NCBI GenBank assembly: GCA_024867545.1
Contig: JANFNE010000003.1
Coordinates: forward strand, 372,001-436,000
Length of the DNA stretch: 64,000 nucleotides
DNA from: Phytopythium helicoides
Lineage: Eukaryota > Oomycota > Peronosporomycetes > Pythiales > Pythiaceae
Direction: 5' to 3'
The stretch's first letter is position 1, and every line of letters starts with the position of its first letter. The notes beneath the pieces were generated by a model, which was given only the letters and a program-made list of their open reading frames with translations, searched no databases and was not told the DNA's origin. The position numbers and the translations under genes are program-made. This document shows, piece by piece, positions 10,985-21,154 of the stretch.

Positions 10985-13100
10985 ATGGCGACGCCCGCGG
11001 CCCACGCGCGCAAGTCGGTCAAGACGTCGGGCGGGATGCTGGCGGGGCGGCGCAACCGGCAGGAGACGATGCTGTCGATCCGCAAGGCCAAGAAGGAGGA
11101 CGCGTACGCCACGCGCCGCAACCTCAAGGCCAACTTCCCTCGCGCCGGCGCGGACGCCGCGGCGCTGGCCAAGGCGGCCGAGTCGCGCCGCGCACTGCTG
11201 CAGAACCTCGCGGCGCGCTCGCAGGCGCTGCTTCTAGGTGGGTGCGCTGACTCATTGCAGGTGGGGGGATGTTATTGACCGAGAGAGAGAGCGGTGGTGT
11301 CGCAGGTATCCAGCACAGGGACCCCGTGACGAGGCAAAAGTCCATGCGCGCGTTCGTGTACCTGCTGTCGAGCGGAGTGCCCCCGCTGTTCGACGAGAGC
11401 GACTCGCAGCACGCGGGGCTCTGGCAGACCATCCTGGCTGCGCTCCCGGCCTTCGTCGCCATGCTCAAGGAGGAGATCGCAGACTCGAACGCCGTGCAGC
11501 TGCACTCGGACGCCGCCTTCGCGCTGCGCTTCATCTCGTCCATGGACAAGGCCAGCATCGTCGTGCAGGCGGGCGCCGTCCCGCGACTCGTGCAGCTATT
11601 CCAGTCGGGAATCTCTGAGCTGCAGATCCAGGCTGCATGGTGCCTCGGCAACATCGCCTCCGAGTCCCCCGAGTGCTGCGAGGAGATCATCAAGGTCTGC
11701 CCGCCGAGCGTGGTTCTCCCGCACATTCGCTTGTCGACCCCGGCGCTGCGCCGCGCGGCCGTCTGGCTGCTACGCAGCATCGTCGAGTTCCCGGACGTGA
11801 TGGAGCGCTGCGGCGTGCTTGGACCCGACACCAAGCGAGAGGTGCTCGACGTGCTCGGCAGCATTATCATGCAGCTCTCGGACGAAAAAGTGCGCAACTT
11901 TGTCTCGTCTAACGGTCAGTCAGGCGAGACGCTCAAGTTCCAGCAGTGCGCGGTCATGGCTCCCTGGCGCATCTTTGAGGTGAGTCCACGAATCAAGCGC
12001 AGGTTTGTTTTTGCTGCGTGATTTCTCGAGGGCTTACCTTGCCGAATGCACAGTTCAACACAGGAAAACCTGCTCCGAACGACGTTGCTGTTGTACGCTT
12101 TGTCCGCGAAATCGACGCGGAGACTGTCGAGGTGGTTGACGTCGACATCAACTTTGAGACAGGAGAGAACATGATTTTCAACGCAAAGAAGGCTGAGCTG
12201 CGTCCGCTGCAAGTCATGGACGACGCCATTGGAGAGGACGACGATCTCGAGGACGAGGAAGCGGATCTGCTGGACGAGAAGGTGCTCACGCTGTGCGATA
12301 GCTGCTGGTCGCTCGTGGAGCTGACTCTCCATGACGGGGAGCTCGTGTCTGCCATCGTGTCCGCTGGCTTGTGCCCTCGCTTGGTCGAGCTGCTTTACAT
12401 TTCGCAGAGCAGCGTCATTCTGGCGCCAGTGCTTCGACTACTAGGAAACATTGTGTCTGCCGACATTGCTTTTTCGCAAGCAGTGATAGATGCCAAGCTG
12501 CTCGAGGTGATTCCACGCGTGATGACGACGACCAGTCGAGCTGTGCGCGAGGAGGCGTGCTGGATGCTATCCAACATTGCAGGTGGTCAGGTCGAGCAGG
12601 TGCAGGCTATGCTCCAAGCTCCCGGTGTCGTGAACGGACTCGTTGAGCAGATGGCGTGGGCTGAGTACGGAGTTCGGCGGGAGGCAACGTGGGCGATGTG
12701 CAACATCATTGTTCGGTCAGGCGCCGATTTCATTGCCGAAGTCGTGCGTATGGGCGTGCTGCAGTCGTTTGCTCCAATGCTAGATGAATGGGAGGACCCA
12801 ATGGTGGAGCTGGTCATCCTCGAGGCAGTTGAAAGCCTGCTGACGAAGAACCCGACTGAAGGGAAGATTGCGGTTGAGGAAAGCGGATGCCTAGCCAAGA
12901 TTGAGGATCTGTGCTATGACCAAAACGACGATGTCAGCAGCACCGCGGCGCACTTGATGGACACTTGGTTCGAGGACGAGACAGAGGATACGGACGCGTC
13001 TCTAGCTCCGGCAGTGGTCGGACAGGCTGGCTCGGAAGGCGCGGCGTTGAACTTCCAGCCTGTTCAAGGAGACGTGCAGTTCAATTTTGCTCAGCAGTAG
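10985..13100 (+). CDS. Importin-alpha-like karyopherin
   Basis: Nuclear import adaptor that would bridge NLS cargo and importin beta. Exons 10985-11237, 11306-11979 and 12054-13100 with 68- and 74-bp introns (GTGGGT...CAG and GTGAGT...CAG). Seen: a basic importin-beta-binding-like N-terminus (GRRNRQETMLSIRKAKKEDA, then RRNL), followed by ARM repeats with the hallmark tryptophan/asparagine helices: AAWCLGNIA, RRAAVWLLRSIVE, EEACWMLSNIAGG and RREATWAMCNIIV. The C-terminus is acidic, then FNFAQQ. Odd feature: about 100 residues inserted between the two ARM blocks (roughly residues 285-400), beginning near SNGQSGETLKFQQC and ending in the acidic run EDDDLEDEEADLLDE. The second intron lies inside this insert, so an annotation artefact is possible, but the frame is preserved on both sides. 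Confidence 0.87.
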
Positions 13101-13261
13101 TTGCGTCCGCCTGGAGGTGTGATGCTGGCCGAGTGTGCATGTGTGCTCTCAATGCACATCGTGGGTGGTTTGCTTGCGGTTCGGATCGCGCGTATTTCCT
13201 GCCAAGTCCTTAGTTCGTTTCCTACGTCTAAGCCTGGCATGCATGCATGCGTGCAACTCCA

Positions 13262-14641
13262 CTATTCCTCGTCCTCTTCTTCGTCTTCTTCCATCCCGCG
13301 ATCAAGCAAGAGCCGTAAGTTGCTGCTAAACGGCTGTGCTGTATCGCGTCCTAGCCACAGAGTGCTTGCGATCTTGCGAAAAAGAGTCTTTTCCTCCAAG
13401 CACGGGATTGAAGGTCCACCATTCGTCCATAGTTTTTCCTCGAGCTCGTTCATATACGAGATCACCATCATCAGATCCATCACACTCTTCACCTTGCACA
13501 ATTCAGAAGACATGATAGCAGGGCGAAACCACTTCTTTTTAGTGGTGAAGCGCTTCAGCATTCTTTCTGCCTTCGGCAACCATTCTGCATCGATCTTGGC
13601 CGTGTGCATGATGCGCACTTCGTAGCCATACTTGGCGAAGTGCCGTTTGTGCTGTTTTTTACGCCGACCAAAGCAACACGATCGCCCGAACTTGTACAGT
13701 TTCTTCTTGCTCTTCTTCTTTCGCTTGCCGCGCTTGCGCTTGACAAGCTCCAGCCAATACAAGCAACCCGTAACGTTCACCAATTTGATTTTGCTGCAAG
13801 CTTTCACTAGACCACAAATTGTGAGAAACGATTTGACCTTCCCATGCACCTTGATGGCGACCAGGTCGTCACTGGTGTATTCGCGAGTTCTCAATCGGTA
13901 AGGAGGAATTCGGAATGCGCGAGCAACATGCTTTGCTCTAAAGTAGAGCTCTTGGTTCCGCACGCTTCCTCGAACTTCCACCTTTCGAGCCTTGTCGTCT
14001 ATATCGACGAAAAAATTGTTGGCTGCTTTGGTCTGAATTGTCTTTGGTGTCGGCTTAAGCGGAGGTGTGGGTGGGGTCGGAGCATGATGCTGTTGCTGGC
14101 GATCCGACCCCTGCAGCTGGAGCGACACCATCTCGTCCTCGCTGGTTGACTGATCACTACTCTCCACGCTACTCGTATCCACCGAGGTATCCTCGCTCGG
14201 CTCGTCCTCGCTTGACTCGCTTGACTCCTCCTCGCTTGACTCCTCTGACTCCTCCTCGGTGGTTAACCGCAAGCTACTCGTCTCTAAGGGCTCCATAGTG
14301 GCGTCCTCTTGGCACAGCTCCTCCCAGTCAACCTCGTCGAGGAATTGACAGACAAGACGCTCCTCGCTACTCGTCTCCACGGCGTCCTCGTGGCCCAGCA
14401 CCTCCCAGTCCACCTCGTTCTCGCTTGGTCCGTGGCCTAACGACTGCGTCTCTCGCTGGCGTTCCAGCTCGCCCACGACCCGCCATATCACGCCTAGCAG
14501 CTCCTCGCTCGGCGACTGCGTACCACCTAGCTGCTCTACGCCCGTTACGTTGTCCGCCGACGCGACAATGCGTAACGCCGCTGTCGGCGCTTGCGCCGAC
14601 ATGAGGACCACTTTGGTCACTTCTTCACCGAAGTGCAACAA
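13262..14641 (-). CDS. Lys/Glu-rich protein with a possible BRO-N/MSV199-like domain
   Basis: A 459-residue intronless protein I do not firmly recognise. MLHFGEE at 14641 is the first start; MSAQAPTAAL at 14602 is an alternative. The N-terminal half is acidic and Ser-rich (EEESEESSEEESSESSEDEP). A central block around residues 215-300 contains ELYFRAKHVARAFRIPPYRL and FLTICGLVKACSKIKLVNVT then LYWLELVKRKRGK. The layout (FxAKHVARAF, then a FxxxxGL helix, then WL) recalls the N-terminal DNA-binding domain of viral BRO/MSV199 proteins. A strongly basic nuclear-localisation-like run and a helical C-terminus ending in poly-Glu/Asp follow. Composition suggests a nuclear protein; the domain call is inference. 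The adjoining 14.64-14.76 kb is AT-rich. Confidence 0.6.
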   Translation of the reverse strand: MLHFGEEVTKVVLMSAQAPTAALRIVASADNVTGVEQLGGTQSPSEELLGVIWRVVGELERQRETQSLGHGPSENEVDWEVLGHEDAVETSSEERLVCQFLDEVDWEELCQEDATMEPLETSSLRLTTEEESEESSEEESSESSEDEPSEDTSVDTSSVESSDQSTSEDEMVSLQLQGSDRQQQHHAPTPPTPPLKPTPKTIQTKAANNFFVDIDDKARKVEVRGSVRNQELYFRAKHVARAFRIPPYRLRTREYTSDDLVAIKVHGKVKSFLTICGLVKACSKIKLVNVTGCLYWLELVKRKRGKRKKKSKKKLYKFGRSCCFGRRKKQHKRHFAKYGYEVRIMHTAKIDAEWLPKAERMLKRFTTKKKWFRPAIMSSELCKVKSVMDLMMVISYMNELEEKLWTNGGPSIPCLEEKTLFRKIASTLWLGRDTAQPFSSNLRLLLDRGMEEDEEEDEE

Positions 14642-14948
14642 ATCGTCAATTGAATTGTCTGAGATGTGAAATGAATCGTGTGTGCACTGATTTAAGATGA
14701 TTACACATCTCTATTAAAATCGAGATTAAAATGACAGTTACATTTCCCATTTCTCGGCCAATCAGATCACTCGGTGCAAAAACCGTACTGTTGATGAGTG
14801 TCGCCGAGGGCGTTCGTTGCCTTTCTCCCTCGATTCACTTTGGAATCCGCCGGCCCGCGCCCACTGCGCCTCGCTCCCGCCCGCTTTCCTGCCCGAGCCT
14901 CCCGCCCGCCGGAGCTCCAGCCACTCCGCTCAGCGAGTTTCCCCGTGG
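14642..14948. promoter_or_regulatory. Divergent intergenic region, AT-rich then GC-rich
   Basis: About 300 bases between two divergently oriented genes. The left 120 bases are AT-rich and may serve the minus-strand gene. The right part is GC-rich and open in the ATPase frame from 14817, but that stretch has no family similarity and is read here as 5' UTR. No specific promoter element was identified. Confidence 0.4.
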
Positions 14949-17900
14949 ATGGCCGACCCTTCGCTGCCTATATCGGATGTGCAGCGCTGCTCCTCGACAT
15001 GGACGGACCCTCTAGACCCGCAGCCGACGCCCCGCGGGAGCTCCTCCCCCTCCGCCGCCGCCGCCGCCTCCGCTTCTTCCTACCGCCTTGTGGAGACGCC
15101 TAGGGCCTCGAGCGGCCGTCGGGACTCGTTCCAGCCCCACGACGGCCTCGCAGCCAGACTTTCTTTCCTAGAGAGGGACGACCCCTCTGCGGCGCGAGAT
15201 GATGCGCGCCAGAACCACCGCGCGCGGTTCATGAGCGACGCTGAGCGACTCGTCGCGCTAGACCCGGAGAAGACGAGAGACTCGTTCCAGGTCATCGAGC
15301 GACAGCACGACCAGCACGCGTGGCACGACCGATCCATCGACGAGATCCTAGCGGGGTTCAACGTGGACGCAGCGAGCGGACTGACCAGCCAGGTCGCCGC
15401 CGAGCTGCTCGTCCAGCACGGACCCAACTCGCTCGAGGCCGACAAGCGGCCCCCGATCTACGTCATCTTCCTGCTCCAGTTCACCAACGTCATCATCGGA
15501 CTCTTGATGGCCGCGGCCATCGCGTCCGTCGCGCTCCAGGAGTTTGTGGAAGGCATCGCGATCATCGCGATCGTCACGCTCAACGCCGTGATTGCCACGG
15601 CGCAGGAGCATAGTGCCGGCAACGCGCTCGACGCGCTGCAAAAGATGACCTCACCGCAGTGTGTGGTGGTGCGCGACAATGGTCGCCAGATCCAGCTGCC
15701 GAGCGACCAGCTCGTGCCAGGTGACATCGTCATCCTTGCCACGGGCGACATTGTCCCCGCCGACATCCGCCTTACCTTCAGCTCGGACTTCAAAGTCAAC
15801 GAGATGATCCTCACTGGCGAGTCCGAAGACGTGCTCAAGAAGTTTGACGCCGACATGTCCAAGAGCCAAAAGCTGACGGCCGACAACATGGTCTTTTCCT
15901 CGACTTCAGTCGCCACGGGTAACGCTGTGGGCGTGGTAGTTGCCACCGGTATGTCGACCCGCGTGGGCTCAATCGCCCTGCTGCTCAAGGGCGGCGTTGG
16001 TCCAGACGGGAAGAAGCCCAACTGCTGGCGCCGCTTTGTCGACAAATACTACCCAAAGATGACCCCACTGCAACAATCTCTGCACCACCTTGGTGTGTTC
16101 ATGGGTGCTGTGGTGCTCGGTATTTGTGTGATCGTGTTTATCGTCGGCATGGTGCGCGAGTACGGAGACCCGAAGAACCCTGATCGTCCGATCTGGCTCA
16201 ATATGGTCATGGTGGCGGTGTCGCTTGCCGTGAGTGCAGTGCCGGAAGGTCTCCCCATGGTGGTCACTATCTGCTTGTCAACGGGCACAGCAGACATGGT
16301 CAAGAAGCACGTTCTCGTCCGCAAGCTGGCCGCTGTCGAGTCTCTTGGTGCGAGCTCCGTGATCTGCACAGACAAGACCGGTACGCTAACGGAGGGCAAG
16401 ATGACTGCTGTCAAGATGTGGGGTGACGCGATTGCCTACGATATTACTGGTGCTGGATTTGACCCGACTGTTGGTGACATCTTTCGCCAGGGCATCAGCC
16501 AGAGCAAGTCGAATGTGCTTGTTCGATCCACTCTTCTTTCAGCGGCTCTCTGCAGCAACACGAGTCTGCAGCAGGAGACGTCGGACAATGGCTCGACTGT
16601 CTGGGTTCCGATGGGAAACTCTTCCGAGGCGCCGCTGGTTGTGGCCGCTGCCAAGGCTGGCTTTGAGCGTGACGCTATCAATGAGATGTACCCGCGTGTC
16701 ACCGAGGTGCCATTCTCATCCTCTCGCAAGATGATGATCACTGTCAACGCGGTGCCCATTGGCAACGGCTTTGATGCTCTCAGCCTTCCGACGAATACGC
16801 ACTATGTCGCCAATGTGAAGGGAGCGCCAAACTACATTCTGAAGAACTGCGCGCAGTTCCTCCGAACGGACGGTAACGTGACCATGATGCTTCCAGAAGA
16901 TCGTGAGGGTATTCTAGAGGCTGTCGATGAACTCTCGTCGCAGGCTCTTCGTGTTCTTGCGGTGGCCATCCGTCCGATGCAGAAGCTGCCTTTTTCAGAA
17001 ATGGAGGATGATGCCGAGGTCAAGTTTGAGGCACTGTGCGAGCCGCTCATCTTCTTGGGTCTGATTGCTTCGATCGACCCTCCGCGTGAAGGCGTCAAGG
17101 ATGCAATCCAGAAAGCGCGTGACGCGTCCATCCGCACTGTAATGATCACGGGCGACTACCTCAAGACGGCTGTGGCGATTGCCAAGAACATCGACCTGCT
17201 CCAGATTGGGGCGGATGCTGATGAAGAGGCGGTTGACTGCACCATTCTTCGCCCTCGTCAAGGTATCTACCTCTCCGAGCCAGATCTTGACGAGATCACC
17301 AGTCGAGTGTCGGTGTTTGCTCGTGCCAAGCCGGAGGACAAGATTGAGATCGTCAAGTCTCTCCAGCGTCAGGGACATGTGGCTGCGATGACTGGTGATG
17401 GCGTCAATGACGCGCCAGCCTTGAAGGAGGCTGACATTGGTGTTGCAATGGGTCTTGCCGGCACTGCTGTTGCCAAGGGTGCGTCGGACATGATTCTGAC
17501 GGATGACAACTTCTGCAGCATCGTCTCTGCTGTGGAGAAAGGTCGCGAGATCTACGAGAACATCCAGCGCTTTGTGTGTTTCCTGCTCTCAACAAACTTT
17601 GGCGAGATCACTGTGATTTTTACTGCCATTGCTGTTGGTATGCCAAACCCGCTGGAACCGCTACAGATTTTGATCTTGAACCTGTTCGCTGACGGCATGG
17701 CGGCGGTGGCATTGAGTCTGGAGAAGGGAGATGGCACGGTCATGATGGCGAAGCCCCGTCCTCGCGAGGAGCACATCATTCACGGCCGTCTTTGGGTGAT
17801 TGTGCTGTTCAACGCGTTCCTCATCGCATCGGGAGCTCTCATTGTGTTCTCGTGTGGACTCTACTGGAACTTCCAGAACATCCTGCTCAGCGACATTACT

Positions 17901-18617
17901 GCTGGTGTGGATGAGAGTGGCGGCGAGGCGTCGTACAACAATGTTGTTTGCACTCGCTGGATGGGCATTGGCAACGACTGGCAGGAGTACACGAACTGTG
18001 GTGCTCAGTTCGAGAATGGCACGTACCGCTTTCCCGAAAACATTCGCTCGCTCGCTTACTACGAGTCGGATGAGCTGCTCTGCTACGGTGGCGAGTATGA
18101 GTGCGTTTCGGAGGGTACGTCACGCTCTCAGACGATGGCGTTCGTGTACATCACGACGATGGAGATGCTGCGTGCGTACACTGCTCGCAGCTTCACCAAG
18201 TCGATGTTCAAGGGACTTTTCAGCAACAAGTGGATGCAGATGGCTGCGATCGGCTCGCTCACGCTTACAATTAGCGTGACGAATATCCCCGTTGTCAGCG
18301 ACGACCTGTTTGGGTTTGCCCACATTGAGTGGTACGAGTGGATGTTCTCCATGGTGTTTGCGTTCGTCATGGTTGCGTTCGGCGAGACACTCAAGTGGTG
18401 CTACCGCCGTCGTGACCGCGACCGCGCTCGCGTCGCTCGCATGGAGGAGGGCTTTTCGTCGCTCATGCTCGAGATCCGCAACTTGCGACACCATGTGGAG
18501 CGCCTGGAGGGCAAGCTGGAGATTGATATCCAACAGCTGCGCCACTTTGACACGTCCCACCTGCGCTCATCGACGTCGTCGTCGTCTGGTAAGACCGACT
18601 CGCCACTACCAGCGTAG
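14949..18617 (+). CDS. Type II P-type cation-transporting ATPase
   Basis: A 1,222-residue ion pump with no intron. The start MADPSLPISDVQRC is chosen over 14817 because residues before it are low-complexity. Seen: cation-ATPase N-domain (ILAGFNVDAASGLTSQVAAE), actuator motif TGES near residue 289, TM4 motif AVPEGLP, phosphorylation motif DKTGTLTEGK with the catalytic Asp near residue 475, hinge TGDGVNDAPALKEADIG near 815, TM5 NFGEI and TM6 NLFADGMAAVALS. The PEGLP and NLFADG signatures place it in subfamily II (Ca2+ or Na+/K+-like). The exact ion is not safe to assign. Between late TM segments lies an unusually long loop (about nt 17880-18120) with at least five cysteines and N-glycosylation-like NGT, facing the lumen or outside. 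The C-terminus is a basic/coiled tail. Confidence 0.9.
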   Translation: MADPSLPISDVQRCSSTWTDPLDPQPTPRGSSSPSAAAAASASSYRLVETPRASSGRRDSFQPHDGLAARLSFLERDDPSAARDDARQNHRARFMSDAERLVALDPEKTRDSFQVIERQHDQHAWHDRSIDEILAGFNVDAASGLTSQVAAELLVQHGPNSLEADKRPPIYVIFLLQFTNVIIGLLMAAAIASVALQEFVEGIAIIAIVTLNAVIATAQEHSAGNALDALQKMTSPQCVVVRDNGRQIQLPSDQLVPGDIVILATGDIVPADIRLTFSSDFKVNEMILTGESEDVLKKFDADMSKSQKLTADNMVFSSTSVATGNAVGVVVATGMSTRVGSIALLLKGGVGPDGKKPNCWRRFVDKYYPKMTPLQQSLHHLGVFMGAVVLGICVIVFIVGMVREYGDPKNPDRPIWLNMVMVAVSLAVSAVPEGLPMVVTICLSTGTADMVKKHVLVRKLAAVESLGASSVICTDKTGTLTEGKMTAVKMWGDAIAYDITGAGFDPTVGDIFRQGISQSKSNVLVRSTLLSAALCSNTSLQQETSDNGSTVWVPMGNSSEAPLVVAAAKAGFERDAINEMYPRVTEVPFSSSRKMMITVNAVPIGNGFDALSLPTNTHYVANVKGAPNYILKNCAQFLRTDGNVTMMLPEDREGILEAVDELSSQALRVLAVAIRPMQKLPFSEMEDDAEVKFEALCEPLIFLGLIASIDPPREGVKDAIQKARDASIRTVMITGDYLKTAVAIAKNIDLLQIGADADEEAVDCTILRPRQGIYLSEPDLDEITSRVSVFARAKPEDKIEIVKSLQRQGHVAAMTGDGVNDAPALKEADIGVAMGLAGTAVAKGASDMILTDDNFCSIVSAVEKGREIYENIQRFVCFLLSTNFGEITVIFTAIAVGMPNPLEPLQILILNLFADGMAAVALSLEKGDGTVMMAKPRPREEHIIHGRLWVIVLFNAFLIASGALIVFSCGLYWNFQNILLSDITAGVDESGGEASYNNVVCTRWMGIGNDWQEYTNCGAQFENGTYRFPENIRSLAYYESDELLCYGGEYECVSEGTSRSQTMAFVYITTMEMLRAYTARSFTKSMFKGLFSNKWMQMAAIGSLTLTISVTNIPVVSDDLFGFAHIEWYEWMFSMVFAFVMVAFGETLKWCYRRRDRDRARVARMEEGFSSLMLEIRNLRHHVERLEGKLEIDIQQLRHFDTSHLRSSTSSSSGKTDSPLPA

Positions 18618-18860
18618 GTGTTTATCGTCGATAGGGTACAGTAGTGCGATGGGGCCTTCTTTCGTTGGCATTGCCAATTATGAAGTCGGTCTTGCACTGC
18701 TACCAACAAGCGCGTAATACTTTCTCATAAAAAAAAAAACAAAAACAGCCATGCTGAGCTCGTTGTGTTTTTCTGCGTGCTTGACTCACCTCCCTACCGA
18801 ACCTGCCCGTCGATTCCTCTTCTCACGCAAGCTACAGTAGCCAACAGAGGTCAACGGCGC

Positions 18861-20224
18861 TTACATGACGATGGTGCCAGGCTCCGGGATGTTGGCCGAG
18901 ATGGCCTTGTGAGGCAGGATGAGCCCGCCGTTGATGAACTTCTCGTCCTTGACCTGCACGTCCTCGCCAACGACCGTGATACCCTCGATCCGACACTACA
19001 AACCACTAGTAAGCTACCTTCCCCCATCCTCATTCATGCATCGAAAGTCAAGCACCCACCCAGCGACCGATGGTCGATCCCCAGCCGATGATGCTCGACT
19101 GGATCCACGAGTTGGCGCGCACAGTCACACCGCGGAGCAGCGTCGTGCGGCTCAAGCGCACACCTATCGTGATCGACTCCGTCAGCACAGTCCATTACCG
19201 ACATTGCGCACGCATCGACATTTTCGTACCATCCTCAATAACACACCCGGGGCCGACGACGACGTTGGGACCAATGAGGCAGCCCTCCCCGATGGTGGCG
19301 GTCGGATCGACGAGCACGTTACCGACGAACTTGGGGCCGCGCGTGAGCGCTGCAGCGTCCGTACGCTCGAGGTAGTCGAGGTGCAGGCACATACCCGAGA
19401 GGAAGTCCTTGGGTTGGCCAATGTCCATCCAGTAGCCCGGCAGCACCATCGAGTAGAGGTTTCCCTCGGCGGCCATCTGCGGGAAGATCTCCTTCTCGAT
19501 CGACGTGGGGCGCAGCTGGATGCGGTCCAGGATCTCGCGGTTGAAGATGTAGATGCCCGCGTTGATCTTGTTGCCCACGTACTCGCGCGGCTTCTCCACA
19601 AACTGCTGGATCTGTCCATCATCAGCCGAGAGCACCACGCCGTACTTGGACGGCTCGTCGACGCGCGTGACCATGATGGTGCCCTCCCCTCCGTGGTTCT
19701 TGTGGAAGGCCAAAAAGTCCTCGAGTCGGTACTCGCAGATGACGTCGCTGTTGAACACGAAGAACGGGTCCCCGTCGTCCAGCAGCTCTCTCGCGAGCGC
19801 CAGCGGTCCCGCCGTGCCGAGCGGCTCCGTCTCGTGCGAGCACGAGATCTTGATGTTGTACTGCGAGTCAAAGTCCGTGTCAAGTCCGCGTCAGCCCCTC
19901 GACTTCCTTCCACGCTCCTCCTCCTGCGCCGCACCTTCTTCTCCATCGACTCGAGCGCCGCCAGCATGACCTGCGGCTGGTAGTTGACGGCCAAAATCAC
20001 CTCCGACACGCCGACCTGCGCGCCGCACGAGCGCTCGTGAGCCAAAAACTGTTTTTGCGTGTTCTCGACCGGCAGCGGGAGCCAGCGCCGCGCACCGCCA
20101 CGAGCGCCTCGATCTGGTGCATGACGATCGACTTGTTGCAGAACTCGACCAGCGGCTTGGGGCACGAGAGCGTCAGCGGCCGCAGCCGCGTGCCGAAGCC
20201 GCCCACCAGGATCAGCGCCTTCAT
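18861..20224 (-). CDS. GMPPB: GDP-mannose pyrophosphorylase (mannose-1-phosphate guanylyltransferase, beta type)
   Basis: Makes GDP-mannose from mannose-1-phosphate and GTP, the donor for N-glycans, GPI anchors and mannosylated proteins. Five exons: 20224-20102, 20015-19935, 19860-19230, 19163-19060 and 18995-18861, with introns of 86, 74, 66 and 64 bp. Seen: the nucleotidyl-transferase signature [20 protein letters not shown] with KPLVEF, then [45 protein letters not shown] and [14 protein letters not shown] left-handed beta-helix C-terminus follows ([30 protein letters not shown]) and ends PEPGTIVM. Length and motif order match the eukaryotic beta subunit. Splice sites were placed by keeping these motifs contiguous; the short middle introns are the least certain. 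Confidence 0.92.
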
Positions 20225-21154
20225 GTGGCCGATGCTCCCTCCTAGAAATGCACGAGAAAGGATCGCCAAGGATTGACTTCCAGGTAGTCCACCAAATGAC
20301 TTCCAAATGTCTCGAGCTCGAACTGGCCGAGAAAGCGGACTGTTCTCCTGCGAAGATCCGCTCGCGATCTGCACAATAAGGTGACCCAGCTGCCGAAAAT
20401 CCGCTCTGGAAAGAACACATCACCAAGGAAAGTCAGCCACTCATCGATTCAAGGTGACGTTCGTCCCATCCAAGTTAGCTTGACGGAAGGATCCATCACA
20501 TCAACTGGCTGGCAGCTCCGTGATTAGAGTGTCACACAAGTCAATAGTCTCGATTCCAGGGAGCTCAAACATCGCATCCTGCACGGTTTCCCCGACCGTC
20601 GGCAAGTGCACATCCAAGGTAGCTTTTTTTCGCCATGTGAGCGCTTTGAAATGGCTCACAGGAGGAGGTTCCCGTGCCGGCGCCTTGAAGGCGCCAGCTG
20701 ACTGCGCCATTCACCCAGTCCTTTTACATCTCACGATTTCACGCGCCTCCAACTCCCCCTCCTCCGTGATATAGTCAGCACACTTTTTCTCCAAGTGCAG
20801 CCCAGTCAGTGGACGAAATCCTGCACTCTCGACAAGCACACAAAGCAGAAGGGATTTGCCCCTTTTGCTTCGGCAGATGGGTGGGCCATCTCCTGGAAGG
20901 CAACACTCCATGTTTTCAAAAAAAAAAAAAAAAAAAGTCGGAGACGGACAACGGCAAAAGTTGAGCTTGATTGCCGATACTTGGATCTTCGTGTGCTGCA
21001 AGCTCTTGCAATCGACTGCCACGGACTCGCGTCAAGAAACTCGCTAAAAAAAATGCACGACCTTGATCATTCTGTCGACTGCGTTTTGCACACCTTCGAT
21101 AGCGATATCATGATCCCACATACGAGTACAACGCCACCGCACAGCAAATTCGCT
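20225..21154. other. Intergenic with a poly(A) tract, no gene recognised
   Basis: About 930 bases. A 69-residue minus-strand frame at 20501-20710 and overlapping short frames are the only open stretches and match nothing I know. An A-run of about 18 bases lies at 20919-20936. GMPPB promoter elements should be in the left part. Confidence 0.5.

Noticed and set aside
19182..20426. 414-residue minus-strand frame over GDP-mannose pyrophosphorylase
   Set aside because: Out-of-frame read-through across real exons and introns; Ser/Arg/Thr-rich without motifs. The spliced five-exon model explains the region.
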